From NCBI RefSeq assembly GCF_016613415.1, contig NZ_JACWCT010000022.1, positions 10,717-74,716 on the forward strand: DNA of 64,000 bases, written 5' to 3'. How positions within the stretch are numbered: the first letter of the stretch is position 1; every line of letters begins with the position of its first letter. The notes under the pieces are model-generated. The model worked only from the letters and a program-made list of their open reading frames with translations. It made no database searches and was not told the DNA's origin. The DNA comes from Methylobacterium ajmalii (GTDB lineage: Bacteria; Pseudomonadota; Alphaproteobacteria; Rhizobiales; Beijerinckiaceae). Both the position numbers and the translations under genes were made by a program. Below are positions 33,756-44,110 of this stretch, piece by piece.

Positions 33756-35138
33756 TCACACCGGCGGGTGCATCCAGAACTGGGCGATCAGCGCCGCGCC
33801 GAGGAAGGTGCCGGCATTCGCCATGAACGACACCACCACGATGCGCCAGCCGAGGCGCCGGAAGGCCGGAAAGTCCTTGGCGAGCGACAGGCCCGCGAAG
33901 GCGAGGATCGGGGTGGCGAGCGCCAGGAAGTTGATCCGGCCCGTGGCCGCGGCGATCTCCGCCGAGAACGGCGTGCCCGGATAGGTCAGCGCCATGCCGA
34001 TCAGCGATGCCCACACCACCGCCGGCAGCCGGCGCCCGGCGAGGCGATAGAGCACCTCGCCGACGATCACCACGGCGACGATGATGGCGGCGCCGGCGAG
34101 CACCTGCCCGTCGGGTTTCGTGCCGTAGGTGAGCCAGTTGCCGATGAGGCCGAGCGCCGCCGTGGCGATCCAGATCAGCACCAGGGCCGGCAGGCCGAAG
34201 GCCGGGGCGGCATGGGCCGGGGAGGCATGGGCCACGACCGTCCCGGACGGCGCGGGCGCGGGTGCGGCCTCGGTCCGGCCGCGACCCCGGCCGAGGATCG
34301 GCTCCAGCACGCCGTAGGCCCAGATCGTGAAGGGTAGGGACAGGAACAGGGTGAAGTAGGTGCCGATGGTGGTGGTGATGAGGTTGCTCGCCGCCGCGAA
34401 GGTGGCGACTTCCTTCGCCATCTCGGGGGTCTGCTGCGCCGCGATGGCACCGGCGGCGGCCGCCATCATGCTGCCCGAGCCGACGCCCGCGCCCATGGCG
34501 AGCGCCAGCGGGTTGAAGATCCCGAGGCTCGCGATCAGCCCGGCCAGCACCGCGATGAACACCGCCCCGAACACCGTGCCGGTGAGGTACTCGGCGAGCA
34601 CGCCGCGGCCTTCCGGCGAATCCATGCCGTAGCGCTCGCCGATGATCGCGAGGCTCGGCTCGCGCCCGACCGAGAAGGTGGCGCCGATCGCCTCGCGCTT
34701 GAGGCCGAGCAGGAGCGCCACCGGCAGGCCGAACACCATCGTGCCGAAGAAGTGGCCGAATTCCTGGAACACCAGGGCCCAGCCGGCGCCGAGGATTTTC
34801 GGCAGCGACCCGCCGACGAGGAGCCCGAGCTTGGCGACGAAGAGCAGCAGGGCCGGCTGCAGGATCGCGCCCGCCGCGTGCTGGAGCGACACCGGCAGCC
34901 GCAGGGCCGGCGGCAGGCGCGGCGCGGCGAGGCCGAGGCCCCCGCCCACCAGCAGCGCCCAGAGCAGCGGCAGCAGGATGATCTTGCCGTGGCCGAGCGG
35001 GATCGAGACGTTGCCGATCAGCTCGGCCAGCGTCACCACCACGAGGGCGAGGAGGAAGAGCGTCAGGATGCCGGTGCGCCCGGCATGGGTCGTGGGCGCG
35101 ACGGCCGGGCCGCCGCTCGCGAGGGTACCGCTTGTCAT
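33756..35138 (-). CDS. DUF3100-like polytopic membrane protein
   Basis: This 460-aa protein has about ten transmembrane helices, a Gly/Ala-rich motif (AMGAGVGSGSMMAAAAGAIA) typical of transport channels, and a central cytoplasmic or periplasmic loop (about 285-310, Pro/Ala-rich). It resembles the DUF3100 family of putative transporters. It is the last gene of an operon with a dehydrogenase and an aldehyde dehydrogenase, which suggests uptake of the compound they oxidise. The family assignment is moderately sure and the function is unknown. Confidence 0.65.
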   Translation of the reverse strand: MTSGTLASGGPAVAPTTHAGRTGILTLFLLALVVVTLAELIGNVSIPLGHGKIILLPLLWALLVGGGLGLAAPRLPPALRLPVSLQHAAGAILQPALLLFVAKLGLLVGGSLPKILGAGWALVFQEFGHFFGTMVFGLPVALLLGLKREAIGATFSVGREPSLAIIGERYGMDSPEGRGVLAEYLTGTVFGAVFIAVLAGLIASLGIFNPLALAMGAGVGSGSMMAAAAGAIAAQQTPEMAKEVATFAAASNLITTTIGTYFTLFLSLPFTIWAYGVLEPILGRGRGRTEAAPAPAPSGTVVAHASPAHAAPAFGLPALVLIWIATAALGLIGNWLTYGTKPDGQVLAGAAIIVAVVIVGEVLYRLAGRRLPAVVWASLIGMALTYPGTPFSAEIAAATGRINFLALATPILAFAGLSLAKDFPAFRRLGWRIVVVSFMANAGTFLGAALIAQFWMHPPV

Positions 35139-35199
35139 GGGGTGACGTCTCCGGTGCGAGGGGGCGGTCCGGGGGCCGCCCCCCGGACCGGGTGGGGTG

Positions 35200-36729
35200 T
35201 CAGGCGCCGACGCCGGGGGCGTAGCCGAAGGAGGCGGCGGGAGCGGCGGCGGTCTCGACCCAGACGCTCTTGACCTGGGTGTATTCGTGCAGGGCCTCGA
35301 GGCCGCTGGAGCGGCCGTAGCCGCTCATCCCCGAGCCTCCGAAGGGCGAGGAGACGTGGATCGTCTTGTAGGCGTTGATCCAGAAGGTCCCGGCCCGGAC
35401 CAGGGCCGCCACCCGGTGGGCGCGGCCGACGTCGCGGGTCCAGACCGCGCCGGCGAGCCCGAACGCGGAATCGTTGGCGATGGCGACCGCCTCCTCTTCC
35501 GTGTCGAACGGGATCACCGTCACCACCGGCCCGAAGATCTCGGTGCGGGCGCAATCCATGGCGTTGTCGGCGCCCGACAGGACCGTCGGGCGGACGTAGA
35601 AGCCTCCCTCCGCCGGGTGGCCGTCGCTGCCGGCGGCGAGCCGGGCGCCCTGGTCGAGGCCGCCGCGGATCATCGCCAGCACGTGGCGGTACTGGGCGGC
35701 GTTGCTGATCGGCCCGACCTCGGTCTGCGGATCGAGCGGATCGCCGACGCGGATGCGGTTGGCGCCCTCCGCCAGCATCGCGACGAAGCGGTCGTGGACC
35801 GGGCGCTCGACGAGGAGCCGCGAGCCGGCGACGCAGGACTGGCCGGCGCCCGCGAAGATCGCCGCTTGCGCGCCCAGGCACGCCCGCTCGAGGTCGGCAT
35901 CGGCGAACACGATGTTGGCCGACTTGCCGCCGAGCTCGAGCACGCAGGGCTTGAGGTGGCGCGCCGCGGCTTCCGCGATCTTCGCGCCGGTGGCCGGCGA
36001 GCCGACGAAGACCACCTTGACCACCGCCGGCTCGGCGAGCGCCGCCTGCCCGGTGGTGTGGCCGTAGCCCGACAGCACGTTGACGACCCCCGCCGGCAGC
36101 CCGGCCCGCTCGGCGAGCGCCGCCACGGCGAGCGAGGTGAGGGGGGTCAGCTCGGAGGGTTTGAGCACCACCGCGTTGCCGGCGGCGAGCGCCGGGGCGA
36201 GCTGCCAGCCGCAGGTGAAGACCGGGGCGTTCCAGGGCGTGATCTGCAGCACCACGCCGAGGGGCTCGCGGCGGGTGTAGTTGAGGTGGCTGGTCGGGAC
36301 CGGGATCACCTCGCCGTGCAGCTTGTCGGCCCAGCCGGCATAATACTCGAACATCTCGGCGACCTTGGTCGCCTCGACGCGGCAGTCGCGGATCGGCTTG
36401 CCGGCGTTCAGGGCCTCGAGGCGGGCGAGGGGCTCGATCTCGCCCCGGATCGTCCGGGCGATCTCCTGCATCACCCGGCCGCGGGCGGCGCCGGTGAGCG
36501 CGGCCCAGCGGGCCTGGCCGGCGACCGCCGCCCGTGCGGCCTCGGCGGCGACCGGGGCGCCGGCATCCGGGTATTCGGCCAGCGTCAGGCCGGTGGAGGG
36601 ATCGACGAGGCGGACGGTCTCGCCGGTGCCCGGCACCATGCGGCCGTTCACCCAGGAGCCGATGACGGAGGTCTCGGGGAAGAACGGCCGCATCAGGGCG
36701 GCCAGGGTCTGGGGGCGGGTCTCGGTCAT
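35200..36729 (-). CDS. NAD(P)-dependent aldehyde dehydrogenase
   Basis: This is a 509-aa ALDH superfamily enzyme. It has the cofactor-site motif ITPWNAPVF, the catalytic Glu in LELGGKSAN, the catalytic Cys in GAGQSCVAGSR, and EIFGPVV and PFGGSGMSGYGR near the C-terminus. The substrate is not evident; the pairing with a hydroxyisobutyrate-dehydrogenase-like enzyme suggests a hydroxy-acid to semialdehyde to acid route. It starts 15 bp after the upstream dehydrogenase stop, so they are one operon. Confidence 0.93.
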   Translation of the reverse strand: MTETRPQTLAALMRPFFPETSVIGSWVNGRMVPGTGETVRLVDPSTGLTLAEYPDAGAPVAAEAARAAVAGQARWAALTGAARGRVMQEIARTIRGEIEPLARLEALNAGKPIRDCRVEATKVAEMFEYYAGWADKLHGEVIPVPTSHLNYTRREPLGVVLQITPWNAPVFTCGWQLAPALAAGNAVVLKPSELTPLTSLAVAALAERAGLPAGVVNVLSGYGHTTGQAALAEPAVVKVVFVGSPATGAKIAEAAARHLKPCVLELGGKSANIVFADADLERACLGAQAAIFAGAGQSCVAGSRLLVERPVHDRFVAMLAEGANRIRVGDPLDPQTEVGPISNAAQYRHVLAMIRGGLDQGARLAAGSDGHPAEGGFYVRPTVLSGADNAMDCARTEIFGPVVTVIPFDTEEEAVAIANDSAFGLAGAVWTRDVGRAHRVAALVRAGTFWINAYKTIHVSSPFGGSGMSGYGRSSGLEALHEYTQVKSVWVETAAAPAASFGYAPGVGA

Positions 36730-36744
36730 GACGGGTCCTTCCGG

Positions 36745-37608
36745 TCAGGCGAGCTGGAGCTTGACGATGGCGTTGAAGTCGGCGTCGTCCGCGATCTCGG
36801 CGCTGTCGCGCCACAGCCGGGCGGCCTGCGCCGACAGCGGCAGGTCGAGGTCGAGGGCGGCGATCAGCTCGCCGGCGAGCCGCACGTCCTTGCGCATCAG
36901 CTTCATGGTGAAGCCGGAATCGAAGGCGCCGTTGAGCACCCAGGTCGGGAAGTTGACCTGCGTGACGCCGCTGCGGCCCGACCCGGCATTGATGCCGGCC
37001 AGCAGGCGCGCCGGCTCGACGCCGGCATCCCGCGCCATCCGCACGGCTTCCGCGGCGGTGATCAGGTGGGCGGCGCAGAGCAGGTTGTTGGCGAGCTTGG
37101 TGACGTGGCCGGCGCCGACGCCGCCGACATGCACCCGCGTCGCGCTCATCGCGGCGAGCACCGGCTCGGCCCGGGCCACCGCCGCGTCGCTGCCGCCGAG
37201 CACCATCGTCAGCGTCGCGGCGTGCGCGCCCTTCGGGCCGCCGCTCACCGGGGCGTCGATCAGGTCGAGGCCGGCGGGCTCGAGCGCCGCCGCGATCCGC
37301 CGGGTGACGTCCGGGTGCGAGGTCGAGGTGTCGACGATCAGGAGGTCCGTCTTCGCTCCGTGGAGCGGCCCGTCGGCACCGAGCAGCACCGCCTCCACCA
37401 CCTCGGGGGTCGGCAGCGACAGCACGACCGCGTCGCACTCCCGCCAAAGGGCCGCGGGGGTGTCGGCGACCGTGATCCCGTCCGCCTCCAGGGCCGCGCG
37501 GGCGGCGGGGGCGGGGTCGTAGCCGATGACCTCGAAACCGCCCCGCCGCAGCGAGAGGGCCATGCCCCGGCCCATGTTGCCGAGCCCGACGACGCCGATC
37601 GTGCGCAT
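36745..37608 (-). CDS. 3-hydroxyisobutyrate-dehydrogenase-like beta-hydroxyacid dehydrogenase
   Basis: The gene encodes 287 aa from the ATG at 37608. It has the Rossmann motif VGLGNMGRGMA, the substrate-binding segment DAPVSGGPKGA, the catalytic Lys in GHVTKLANNLL and the C-terminal helical domain. This is the family of 3-hydroxyisobutyrate, tartronate-semialdehyde and related dehydrogenases. It heads an operon with the aldehyde dehydrogenase and the DUF3100-like protein and is divergent from a LysR regulator. Confidence 0.9.
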   Translation of the reverse strand: MRTIGVVGLGNMGRGMALSLRRGGFEVIGYDPAPAARAALEADGITVADTPAALWRECDAVVLSLPTPEVVEAVLLGADGPLHGAKTDLLIVDTSTSHPDVTRRIAAALEPAGLDLIDAPVSGGPKGAHAATLTMVLGGSDAAVARAEPVLAAMSATRVHVGGVGAGHVTKLANNLLCAAHLITAAEAVRMARDAGVEPARLLAGINAGSGRSGVTQVNFPTWVLNGAFDSGFTMKLMRKDVRLAGELIAALDLDLPLSAQAARLWRDSAEIADDADFNAIVKLQLA

Positions 37609-37713
37609 GTCCTGATGTCTCCCGTGGGCGCCGGGATCGTTGGCCGCGGCGCCTCCTGGGAACCGGAGAGTGAGGCAGGCCGGCGTTGAGCAGAACGGCA
37701 CTGGCAGGTATTT

Positions 37714-37736
37714 TGCGTTGACTTGCCGGCAACGCA
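37714..37736. promoter_or_regulatory. LysR-type operator candidate
   Basis: A perfect 7-bp inverted repeat (TGCGTTG and CAACGCA) with a 9-bp spacer lies 28 bp before the LysR gene and 105 bp before the divergent operon. The layout fits the T-N11-A inverted-repeat sites of LysR-type regulators. Confidence 0.5.
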
Positions 37737-37764
37737 CCCGGTGGGTGGGGAGGGAAGACGTCCG

Positions 37765-38706
37765 ATGCAGAGCCTCGACGAACGCTGCCTGCGCTACCTT
37801 GCGGAGGCGGTCGGCTGCGGCTCGGTCCGCGCCGCGGCCGACAAGCTCAACGTCAACGCCTCGGCGGTGAGCCGCCAGATCGTCCAGATGGAGGGGCAGC
37901 TCGCCACGCCGCTGATCGAGCGTCACCGCCGCGGCGTGCGGGCGACGCCGGCCGGCTCGCTCCTCCTCGACTATTACCGCCGCCAGGCCTCCGACCGGGA
38001 GGACATCCTGGCCAAGCTCACCGAACTCAAGGGCCTGCGCCGCGGCCATATCGACGTGGTGCTCGGCGAGGGCTTCGTCGGCGACCTGATGTCGGGCCTG
38101 CTCCAGGGGTTCTGGGCCCGCCACCCCGACCTGACCATGACCCTCGACCTTGCCGCAACCAACGACGTGGTGCGCCGGGTCGTCGAGGACGAGGCGCATC
38201 TCGGCCTCGTCTACAACCCGCCGCCCGAGCCGCGGCTGCGCACCCACCTGGCGATGCCCCACCCGATCCGGCTCCTGGTGCGGGCCGACCATCCGCTCGC
38301 CGCCCATCCGGGCCCGGTGCGGCTGGCCGACCTCGCCGGCCACCGCCTCGGCACGATGCATCCGGCCTACGGCATCCGGCAGATCATCGCGGCGGCCGAG
38401 CGGGCCGAGGGCGTGCGGCTCGATCCCGTCCTGATCACCGGCTCGATCGGCGTGCTCAAGCAGTTCGTCGCCTCCGGCATCGGCGTGACCCTGCTGCCGG
38501 CCTTCTGCGCCGCCCAGGAGATCTCGGCGGGCAGCCTGGTGGCGCTCCCTCTCGCCGATCCCGGCCTCGACGGCGTCGAGGCCCAGATCGTCACCCGCCT
38601 CGGCCGCCAGCTCTCGCCGGCCGCCGGTACGCTTCTCCAGCACCTCGCCCGCGGCATGGCCGGGGAGGCGAGGAGCGGGATCCGCAGGCCGTCTTCCTCA
38701 AGGTGA
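37765..38706 (+). CDS. LysR-family transcriptional regulator
   Basis: The gene encodes 313 aa from the ATG at 37765 (GGGAGGGAAG upstream). The N-terminal winged helix is clear ([20 protein letters not shown] followed by [19 protein letters not shown]), and the effector-binding periplasmic-protein-like fold follows ([20 protein letters not shown]). The divergent dehydrogenase/ALDH/DUF3100-like operon is the likely target, through the inverted repeat at 37714-37736. The inducer is unknown. Confidence 0.93.
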   Translation: MQSLDERCLRYLAEAVGCGSVRAAADKLNVNASAVSRQIVQMEGQLATPLIERHRRGVRATPAGSLLLDYYRRQASDREDILAKLTELKGLRRGHIDVVLGEGFVGDLMSGLLQGFWARHPDLTMTLDLAATNDVVRRVVEDEAHLGLVYNPPPEPRLRTHLAMPHPIRLLVRADHPLAAHPGPVRLADLAGHRLGTMHPAYGIRQIIAAAERAEGVRLDPVLITGSIGVLKQFVASGIGVTLLPAFCAAQEISAGSLVALPLADPGLDGVEAQIVTRLGRQLSPAAGTLLQHLARGMAGEARSGIRRPSSSR

Positions 38707-38912
38707 TGCGGAGCCGGCGCAGCAAGAAAAAATCACGGGATCAGTGGAACTTTCCCGCTTGTCGTCGAAAGCGGATTTTCGGCGGTTCCCGGCAGTGTAG
38801 GGGTGGCGATATTCACGCTGCATTAGGATCTCTACCGCAGCGTCGGCCAACCATATGCTGTCCCGATGGTGGCCGGAACGGCCCGTCCCGGGACCTCCGG
38901 GAGTGTCCGTCC

Positions 38913-40649
38913 ATGTCGTCCCGCCCAATATCATCCCGGGCCGCGCCGTCTCGCGCCTCGTCGCTTCGCCTGGTGAACCTGCCGCTCGCCGCCAAGATCG
39001 CGGCGGCCCCCGTCCTGCTCCTGTGCCTCAGCCTCGCCGTCGCGGTCGTGTCGTGGCGCAACCTCGAGACCGTCGAGGAGACGACCGCCTGGTCCGCGCA
39101 TACCCGCGAGGTGATGCAGAACGTCGACCGCACGGTCCTCGCCATGGTCAACCGCGAATCGGGGCTGCGCGGCTTCCTCCTGTCGGGCGAGGCGTCGTTC
39201 CTGGCGCCCTACCGCGCCGGTGAGGCGGACTTCGCCGCCGCTCTCGGGCGGGCCCGGACCCTGGTGGCCGACAACCCGGAGCAGCGTGCCCATCTCGACG
39301 CCCTCGGGCGGCTCGAGCAGCAATGGACCGGCGAGGTGGCCGCGCGGGCGATCCGTCTGATGGAGGATCCGGCGACGCGGGAGGCGGCGCGGCGGATCGA
39401 GGCCTCGGGCGCCGGCAAGGCGGTGATGGACGCGATCCGCGCCAAGGCCGCCGCGCTCGCGGCGGTCGAGCAGGCGCTCCTGGACGAGCGCCGGGCGGCC
39501 TCCGCGGACGCCGTGCGGCAATCGCGCCTCGCCAGCCTCGTCGGCTTCGCCGTGATGGTCGCGGCGGCGGCGCTGTCGCTGCTGCTCCTGCATCGCGGCG
39601 TGATCCGGCCGATCCGCGGCATGACCGCGGCGATGGGCCGGCTCGCCGGCCACGACCTCGCCGTGGAGATCCCCGGCGCCGGCCGGCGCGACGAGATCGG
39701 CGGCATGGCCGATGCCGTCCAGGTGTTCAAGGACGGTCTGATCCGGGCCCGGGCGCTGGAGGAGGAGACGAGGCTCGCCCGCGCTTCCGCCGAGGAGCAG
39801 CGCCGCGCCGGCATGCGCCAGATGGCGGACGCCTTCGAGCACGCGGTCGGCGGCATCGTCGGCCAGGTCGCGGCCTCGGCGACCGAGCTGCAGGTCACCG
39901 CCCGGGCGATGTCCGCGACCGCGACCCGGACCGCCGCGCAATCGACCGCCGTGGCCGCCGCCGCCGAGGAGGCCTCGTCGAATGTCGGCACGGTGGCGGC
40001 GGCGGCCGAGGAACTCGGCGCCTCGGTCCAGGAGATCGGCCGCCAGGTCGACGGCTCGGCCGGCCTCGCCCGCACCGCCGCCGCGGAGGCCGGCGCGACC
40101 GCCGGGGTGGTGCGCGACCTCAGCCTGGCGGTGAACCGCATCGGCGACGTGGTCGGGCTCATCTCGTCGATCGCCGCCCAGACCAACCTCCTGGCGCTCA
40201 ACGCCACGATCGAGGCGGCGCGCGCGGGGGCGGCCGGCCGCGGCTTCGCTGTGGTGGCGGCGGAGGTGAAGGAACTCGCCGGCCAGACCGCCAAGGCCAC
40301 GGACGAGATCACCGGCCAGATCGCCGCCATCCAGGCCGCGACCGGCCGGGCGACCACCGCGATGGCGGGCATCGGCGGGCGGATCGACGAGATCAGCGGC
40401 GTGTCGGCGGCGATCGCGGCCGCCGTGGAGGAGCAGGGCGCGGCGACCCGCGAGATCGTCCGCAACGTCTCCCAGGCTGCGACCGGCACCGGCGAGGTCA
40501 CCGGCACCATCGCCGGGGTCGCGGGCGCGGCGGAGGAGACGGGCGCGGCCGCCGGCCGGGTCCTGACCTCGGCCTCCGCGCTGTCGCACCAGTCGGAGCG
40601 TCTCTCCGCCGAGGTGACGCGCTTCCTCGCCACCGTGCGGGCGGCCTGA
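38913..40649 (+). CDS. Methyl-accepting chemotaxis protein with CHASE3 domain
   Basis: The gene encodes 578 aa from the ATG at 38913. A first transmembrane helix (about 25-46) is followed by a periplasmic CHASE3 domain (to about 200: [18 protein letters not shown] and [19 protein letters not shown]), a second helix (about 208-230), HAMP (about 231-290) and the signalling domain. The highly conserved hairpin reads [20 protein letters not shown] followed by [17 protein letters not shown]. No chemotaxis gene is adjacent, so it is a solitary receptor. The in-frame extension to 38703 lacks a ribosome binding site. Confidence 0.93.
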   Translation: MSSRPISSRAAPSRASSLRLVNLPLAAKIAAAPVLLLCLSLAVAVVSWRNLETVEETTAWSAHTREVMQNVDRTVLAMVNRESGLRGFLLSGEASFLAPYRAGEADFAAALGRARTLVADNPEQRAHLDALGRLEQQWTGEVAARAIRLMEDPATREAARRIEASGAGKAVMDAIRAKAAALAAVEQALLDERRAASADAVRQSRLASLVGFAVMVAAAALSLLLLHRGVIRPIRGMTAAMGRLAGHDLAVEIPGAGRRDEIGGMADAVQVFKDGLIRARALEEETRLARASAEEQRRAGMRQMADAFEHAVGGIVGQVAASATELQVTARAMSATATRTAAQSTAVAAAAEEASSNVGTVAAAAEELGASVQEIGRQVDGSAGLARTAAAEAGATAGVVRDLSLAVNRIGDVVGLISSIAAQTNLLALNATIEAARAGAAGRGFAVVAAEVKELAGQTAKATDEITGQIAAIQAATGRATTAMAGIGGRIDEISGVSAAIAAAVEEQGAATREIVRNVSQAATGTGEVTGTIAGVAGAAEETGAAAGRVLTSASALSHQSERLSAEVTRFLATVRAA

Positions 40650-40706
40650 CGGTCCTGCGAGGATCCGAACGCCCGACGGGGGCCCCGCGTGCCGCCCGGT
40701 GAGTTC

Positions 40707-41186
40707 TCAGGCGGGCGGGCAGGTCGGGCCCGGTTCCTCGGCCGCCCGTCCGAGGGCCGCGCGGAAGTCCGGCAGGGCGAGGACGTGCAGGAGGTCGCGC
40801 AGCAGGCCCGCCCGCTCGGGGCCGAAGGCGGCGTCGAAGCGGCCCTGGACCTCGTCCCACAGCGGGGTCGCCTCGGCGAGCTTGGCGGTGCCGGCCTCGG
40901 TCAGCGCCACGCGGCGGGCCCGGCGGTCGTGCGGGTCCGGCACGACGCTGACATAGCCGTCCCGGGTCAGCGGCTTGAGGGTGTGGGCGAGCCCGGAGAG
41001 GTCCATCACCATCGCCTCGGCGAGCGTCCCCATGGTCGGGGTGCCGAGTCCGCGGATCGTCGCCAGGAGGCCGAACTGCGTCGCGCGCAGCCCGCAGGGC
41101 GCCAGCGCCTCGTCGTAGAGCTGCCCGACGCTGCGCGTCGCCCGGCGCAGGGCCGCGTTGCTGCAGCGGGTCGGCTTGATCGTCAC
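40707..41186 (-). CDS. MarR-family transcriptional regulator
   Basis: The gene encodes 159 aa from a GTG at 41186, which has GGAGG seven bases upstream. The frame stays open further upstream but without a start that fits. The winged-helix region includes FGLLATIRGLGTPTMGTLAE, DLSGLAHTLKPLTRDGYVSV and the wing PDPHDRRARRVALTEAG, all typical of MarR. It is convergent with the chemoreceptor gene and divergent from the hybrid kinase gene. Confidence 0.88.
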   Translation of the reverse strand: MTIKPTRCSNAALRRATRSVGQLYDEALAPCGLRATQFGLLATIRGLGTPTMGTLAEAMVMDLSGLAHTLKPLTRDGYVSVVPDPHDRRARRVALTEAGTAKLAEATPLWDEVQGRFDAAFGPERAGLLRDLLHVLALPDFRAALGRAAEEPGPTCPPA

Positions 41187-41395
41187 GGGCGGGCCTCCGC
41201 ATCCCGGTGCCCTGCTGCCGCTCGGGAGCATCCTCGGGTATGCAGCCTGGCGCACGCCGCCGCAATGCACCCGCGCCGAACGTCGCGGGAGTTCGGGGGA
41301 AGACGGGGTGACGGGCTCCGCTATATGCAGCGGCCGACGCGGTCGGGCCCCGCCCCGGGCATGACCGCGGAGGCGCCCGGACGGATGGGAGACGG

Positions 41396-43849
41396 ATGAC
41401 GCAGGGCCCGGACCTCGAAGCGGAGAACGAGCGCCTGCGCGCCGCGCTGGCGACGGCCGAGCGCGAGCGGGACGCGGCCCGGGCGGAGGCGCGGTCGGCC
41501 GTGACCTCTCCGGCACGCGGCGTTCCGGCCGGGACTGACCGCCCGGGTGGGTTCCTCGCCGACCCGCGCCTGCGGGCGGCGCTCGGCATCGCCACCGTCG
41601 GGGTGATCGTGTTCGACATGGCGGGCCGGGTGCTGGAGGCCAACGACACCTTCCTGGCGATGAGCGGCTACGACCGCGACGATCTCGCCCTGGGCCGTCT
41701 CACCGGCGCCACCCTGGTGCCGCCGGAATGGCAGGCGGTGTCCCGCCGCGTCATCGCCGAACTCCAGGCGCGGGGCCGCTCGGACTCGACCGAGCGCGAG
41801 TACCTGCGCCGGGACGGCTCGCGGTTCTGGGGCCTATGCGCGGCGACCCGGCTCGACGACGGCAACGGCTTCGAGTTCATCATCGACATCACCGACCGGC
41901 GTCGGACCGAGGAGGCGCTGCGGCGCAGCGAGGCGCGCTACCGCACGCTGTTCGAGGCGATCGACGCCGGCTTCTGCGTCATCGCGCTGCAGTTCGGGGC
42001 CGACGGCAGGGCCGAGGATTACCGCTTCCTCGAGGTCAACCCCGCCTTCGCCCGCCATACCGGCGTCGACGGGGCGGCCGGGCGGCGGATGCGCGAGCTC
42101 GCCCCCAACCACGAGCAGCACTGGTTCGACCTGTACGGCCGGGTGGCGCGGACCGGCGAGTCGGTGCGCTTCATGCAGCCGGCCCAGGCGCTCGGCGACC
42201 GCTGGTACGAGGTCCACGCCTTCCGGGTCGATCCGCCGGAGGCCCACCACGTCGCGATCCTGTTCAACGATGTCACCGCCCAGCGCCGGCTCGAGGAGGC
42301 GCTTCGCAGCCTCAACGAGACCCTGGAGCGCCAGGTCGCCGTGCGCACCGCCGAGCGCGACCGGATCTGGCAGGTCAGCCGCGACATGCTCGGCGTCGCC
42401 GACGCCGCGGGTGTCTGGCTCAGCGTCAACCCGGCCTGGACCGCGACCCTGGGCTGGCAGCCCGAGGAAGTGGTGGGCCGCAGCTCCGCCTGGCTCGAGC
42501 ACCCGGACGACCAGGACCGGACCCGCGACGAGATCCGGCGCCTGGCCGCCGGCGAGCCGACCCTGTCGTTCGAGAACCGGTTCCGCACCCGGGACGGAAG
42601 CTACCGCACCCTGTCGTGGCGGGCGGTGCCGTTCGAGGGCAGCCTGTACTGCGTCGCCCGCGACGTCACCGACCAGCGCGAGCGGGCCCAGCGCCTCGTC
42701 CAGGCCGAGGAGGCCCTGCGCCAGTCGCAGAAGATGGAGGCGGTGGGCCAGCTCACCGGGGGCGTCGCCCACGATTTCAACAACCTGCTCACGATCATCC
42801 GCTCGTCGGTGGATTTCCTGCGCCGGCCCGAGCTGCCGGAGGCGCGGAAACGCCGCTACCTCGACGCGGTGTCCGACACGGTGGACCGGGCGGCCAAGCT
42901 CACCGGCCAGCTCCTCGCCTTCGCCCGCCGCCAGGCCCTGGCGCCCGAGGTGTTCGACGTCGTCGCCCGTCTCCAGGGCGTCGCCGACATGCTCGACACG
43001 GTGACGGGCGCGCGCATCCGCGTGGTGACCGAGGGCCCCGACCGGCCCTGCTTCGTGCGCGCGGACCTGAGCCAGTTCGAGACCGCGCTCATCAACATGG
43101 CGGTCAACGCCCGCGACGCCATGGAGGGGGAGGGAACCCTCACCCTGGTGGTCGCCTGCGGGGCGGAGAAGCCCGAGATCCGCGGCCACGCCGCCGCCAG
43201 GGGCCCGTTCGCGGCGATCTCGCTCACCGATACCGGCACCGGCATGAGCCCGGCGGTGATCGACAAGATCTTCGAGCCGTTCTTCACCACCAAGGAGGTC
43301 GGCAAGGGCACGGGTCTCGGCCTGTCGCAGGTGTTCGGCTTCGCCAAGCAGTCGGGCGGCGACGTCGACGTGACGAGCCGGGTGGGGCAGGGCTCCACCT
43401 TCATCCTGTACCTGCCGGAGGTGGCCGCCCCGGCCGAGCCCGGGTACGCGGCCCCGGCGGACGAGGGAATGGCGCCGGCCCGGGCCGGGCAGCGGGTGCT
43501 CCTCGTCGAGGACAATGTCGGCGTCGGCCGCTTCGCCGCGCAGATCCTCGGCGACCTCGGCTACGTCGCCACCTGGGTCACCAACGCCGAGGCCGCCCTC
43601 GACGTGCTCGGCGAGGACGCCGCCTACGACGCGGTGTTCTCCGACGTGGTGATGCCCGGCATGGGCGGCATCGAGCTCGCCAAGACCCTGCGCCGGCGCC
43701 ATCCGGGCCTGCCGGTACTGCTCACCTCCGGCTACAGCCACGTCCTGGCCCAGGAGGGCTCCCACGGCTTCCCGCTGCTGCACAAGCCCTACTCGGCCGA
43801 GCAGCTCTCCAGGATGCTGGCGAGCGCGATCGGGCAGCGGCGGAGTTGA
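41396..43849 (+). CDS. PAS hybrid sensor histidine kinase with C-terminal receiver
   Basis: This is an 817-aa soluble kinase. A short coiled coil (1-40) is followed by three PAS domains (about 60-180, 185-310 and 325-440). The HisKA box has H459 in [11 protein letters not shown]. The HATPase domain shows N-box, DTGTGM and [12 protein letters not shown] motifs. The C-terminal receiver has the phospho-acceptor D750 in [11 protein letters not shown]. It has no DNA-binding output, so phosphate probably passes on or is removed by the receiver. The PAS sensors and lack of membrane helices point to an internal signal. No partner regulator is adjacent. Confidence 0.95.
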   Translation: MTQGPDLEAENERLRAALATAERERDAARAEARSAVTSPARGVPAGTDRPGGFLADPRLRAALGIATVGVIVFDMAGRVLEANDTFLAMSGYDRDDLALGRLTGATLVPPEWQAVSRRVIAELQARGRSDSTEREYLRRDGSRFWGLCAATRLDDGNGFEFIIDITDRRRTEEALRRSEARYRTLFEAIDAGFCVIALQFGADGRAEDYRFLEVNPAFARHTGVDGAAGRRMRELAPNHEQHWFDLYGRVARTGESVRFMQPAQALGDRWYEVHAFRVDPPEAHHVAILFNDVTAQRRLEEALRSLNETLERQVAVRTAERDRIWQVSRDMLGVADAAGVWLSVNPAWTATLGWQPEEVVGRSSAWLEHPDDQDRTRDEIRRLAAGEPTLSFENRFRTRDGSYRTLSWRAVPFEGSLYCVARDVTDQRERAQRLVQAEEALRQSQKMEAVGQLTGGVAHDFNNLLTIIRSSVDFLRRPELPEARKRRYLDAVSDTVDRAAKLTGQLLAFARRQALAPEVFDVVARLQGVADMLDTVTGARIRVVTEGPDRPCFVRADLSQFETALINMAVNARDAMEGEGTLTLVVACGAEKPEIRGHAAARGPFAAISLTDTGTGMSPAVIDKIFEPFFTTKEVGKGTGLGLSQVFGFAKQSGGDVDVTSRVGQGSTFILYLPEVAAPAEPGYAAPADEGMAPARAGQRVLLVEDNVGVGRFAAQILGDLGYVATWVTNAEAALDVLGEDAAYDAVFSDVVMPGMGGIELAKTLRRRHPGLPVLLTSGYSHVLAQEGSHGFPLLHKPYSAEQLSRMLASAIGQRRS

Positions 43850-43860
43850 CACTCCGGCGC

Positions 43861-44031
43861 ATGGCGGAGGGGTCTGACGGAACCCTGTTCGTCGTCGACT
43901 GCGCCGGTCCGCATTGCAACTGCGCCGACAAGGCCACCCTGCATCTGGCCGAACTCGGCGTGCCGGTGAAGGTGATGATCGGTGGCGTCACCGGGTGGGT
44001 GGACGAGGGCGTCTCAGTGGTGCGGGCCTGA
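43861..44031 (+). pseudogene. C-terminal remnant of a rhodanese-like domain
   Basis: A 56-codon frame from ATG 43861 reads LFVVDCAGPHCNCADKATLH and then LAELGVPVKVMIGGVTGWVDEG. This matches the C-terminal half of a rhodanese domain, with the active-site Cys loop and the GGVTGW strand. Rhodanese domains need about 100-130 residues and the N-terminal half is absent; upstream DNA is the end of the kinase gene. It is either a decayed remnant or a very short relic peptide. It lies just upstream of the ArsR promoter. Confidence 0.5.
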
Positions 44032-44066
44032 GCCGCCGCGAATGCCCAAGCCGAATCCAATTTCGG

Positions 44067-44110
44067 TTGACAATAAACCATATGGTTTAATATAAAACGA
44101 TATGGTTTAT
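44067..44110 (+). promoter_or_regulatory. arsR promoter with palindromic operator
   Basis: TTGACA (44067-44072) and TATAAA (44091-44096) are 18 bp apart. A perfect 16-bp palindrome (TAAACCATATGGTTTA, 44074-44089) fills the spacer, and a half copy (ATATGGTTTAT, 44100-44110) covers the arsR start codon. This arrangement predicts repression by steric block. The -10 element is so close to the ATG at 44102 that the transcript may be leaderless. Confidence 0.7.
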
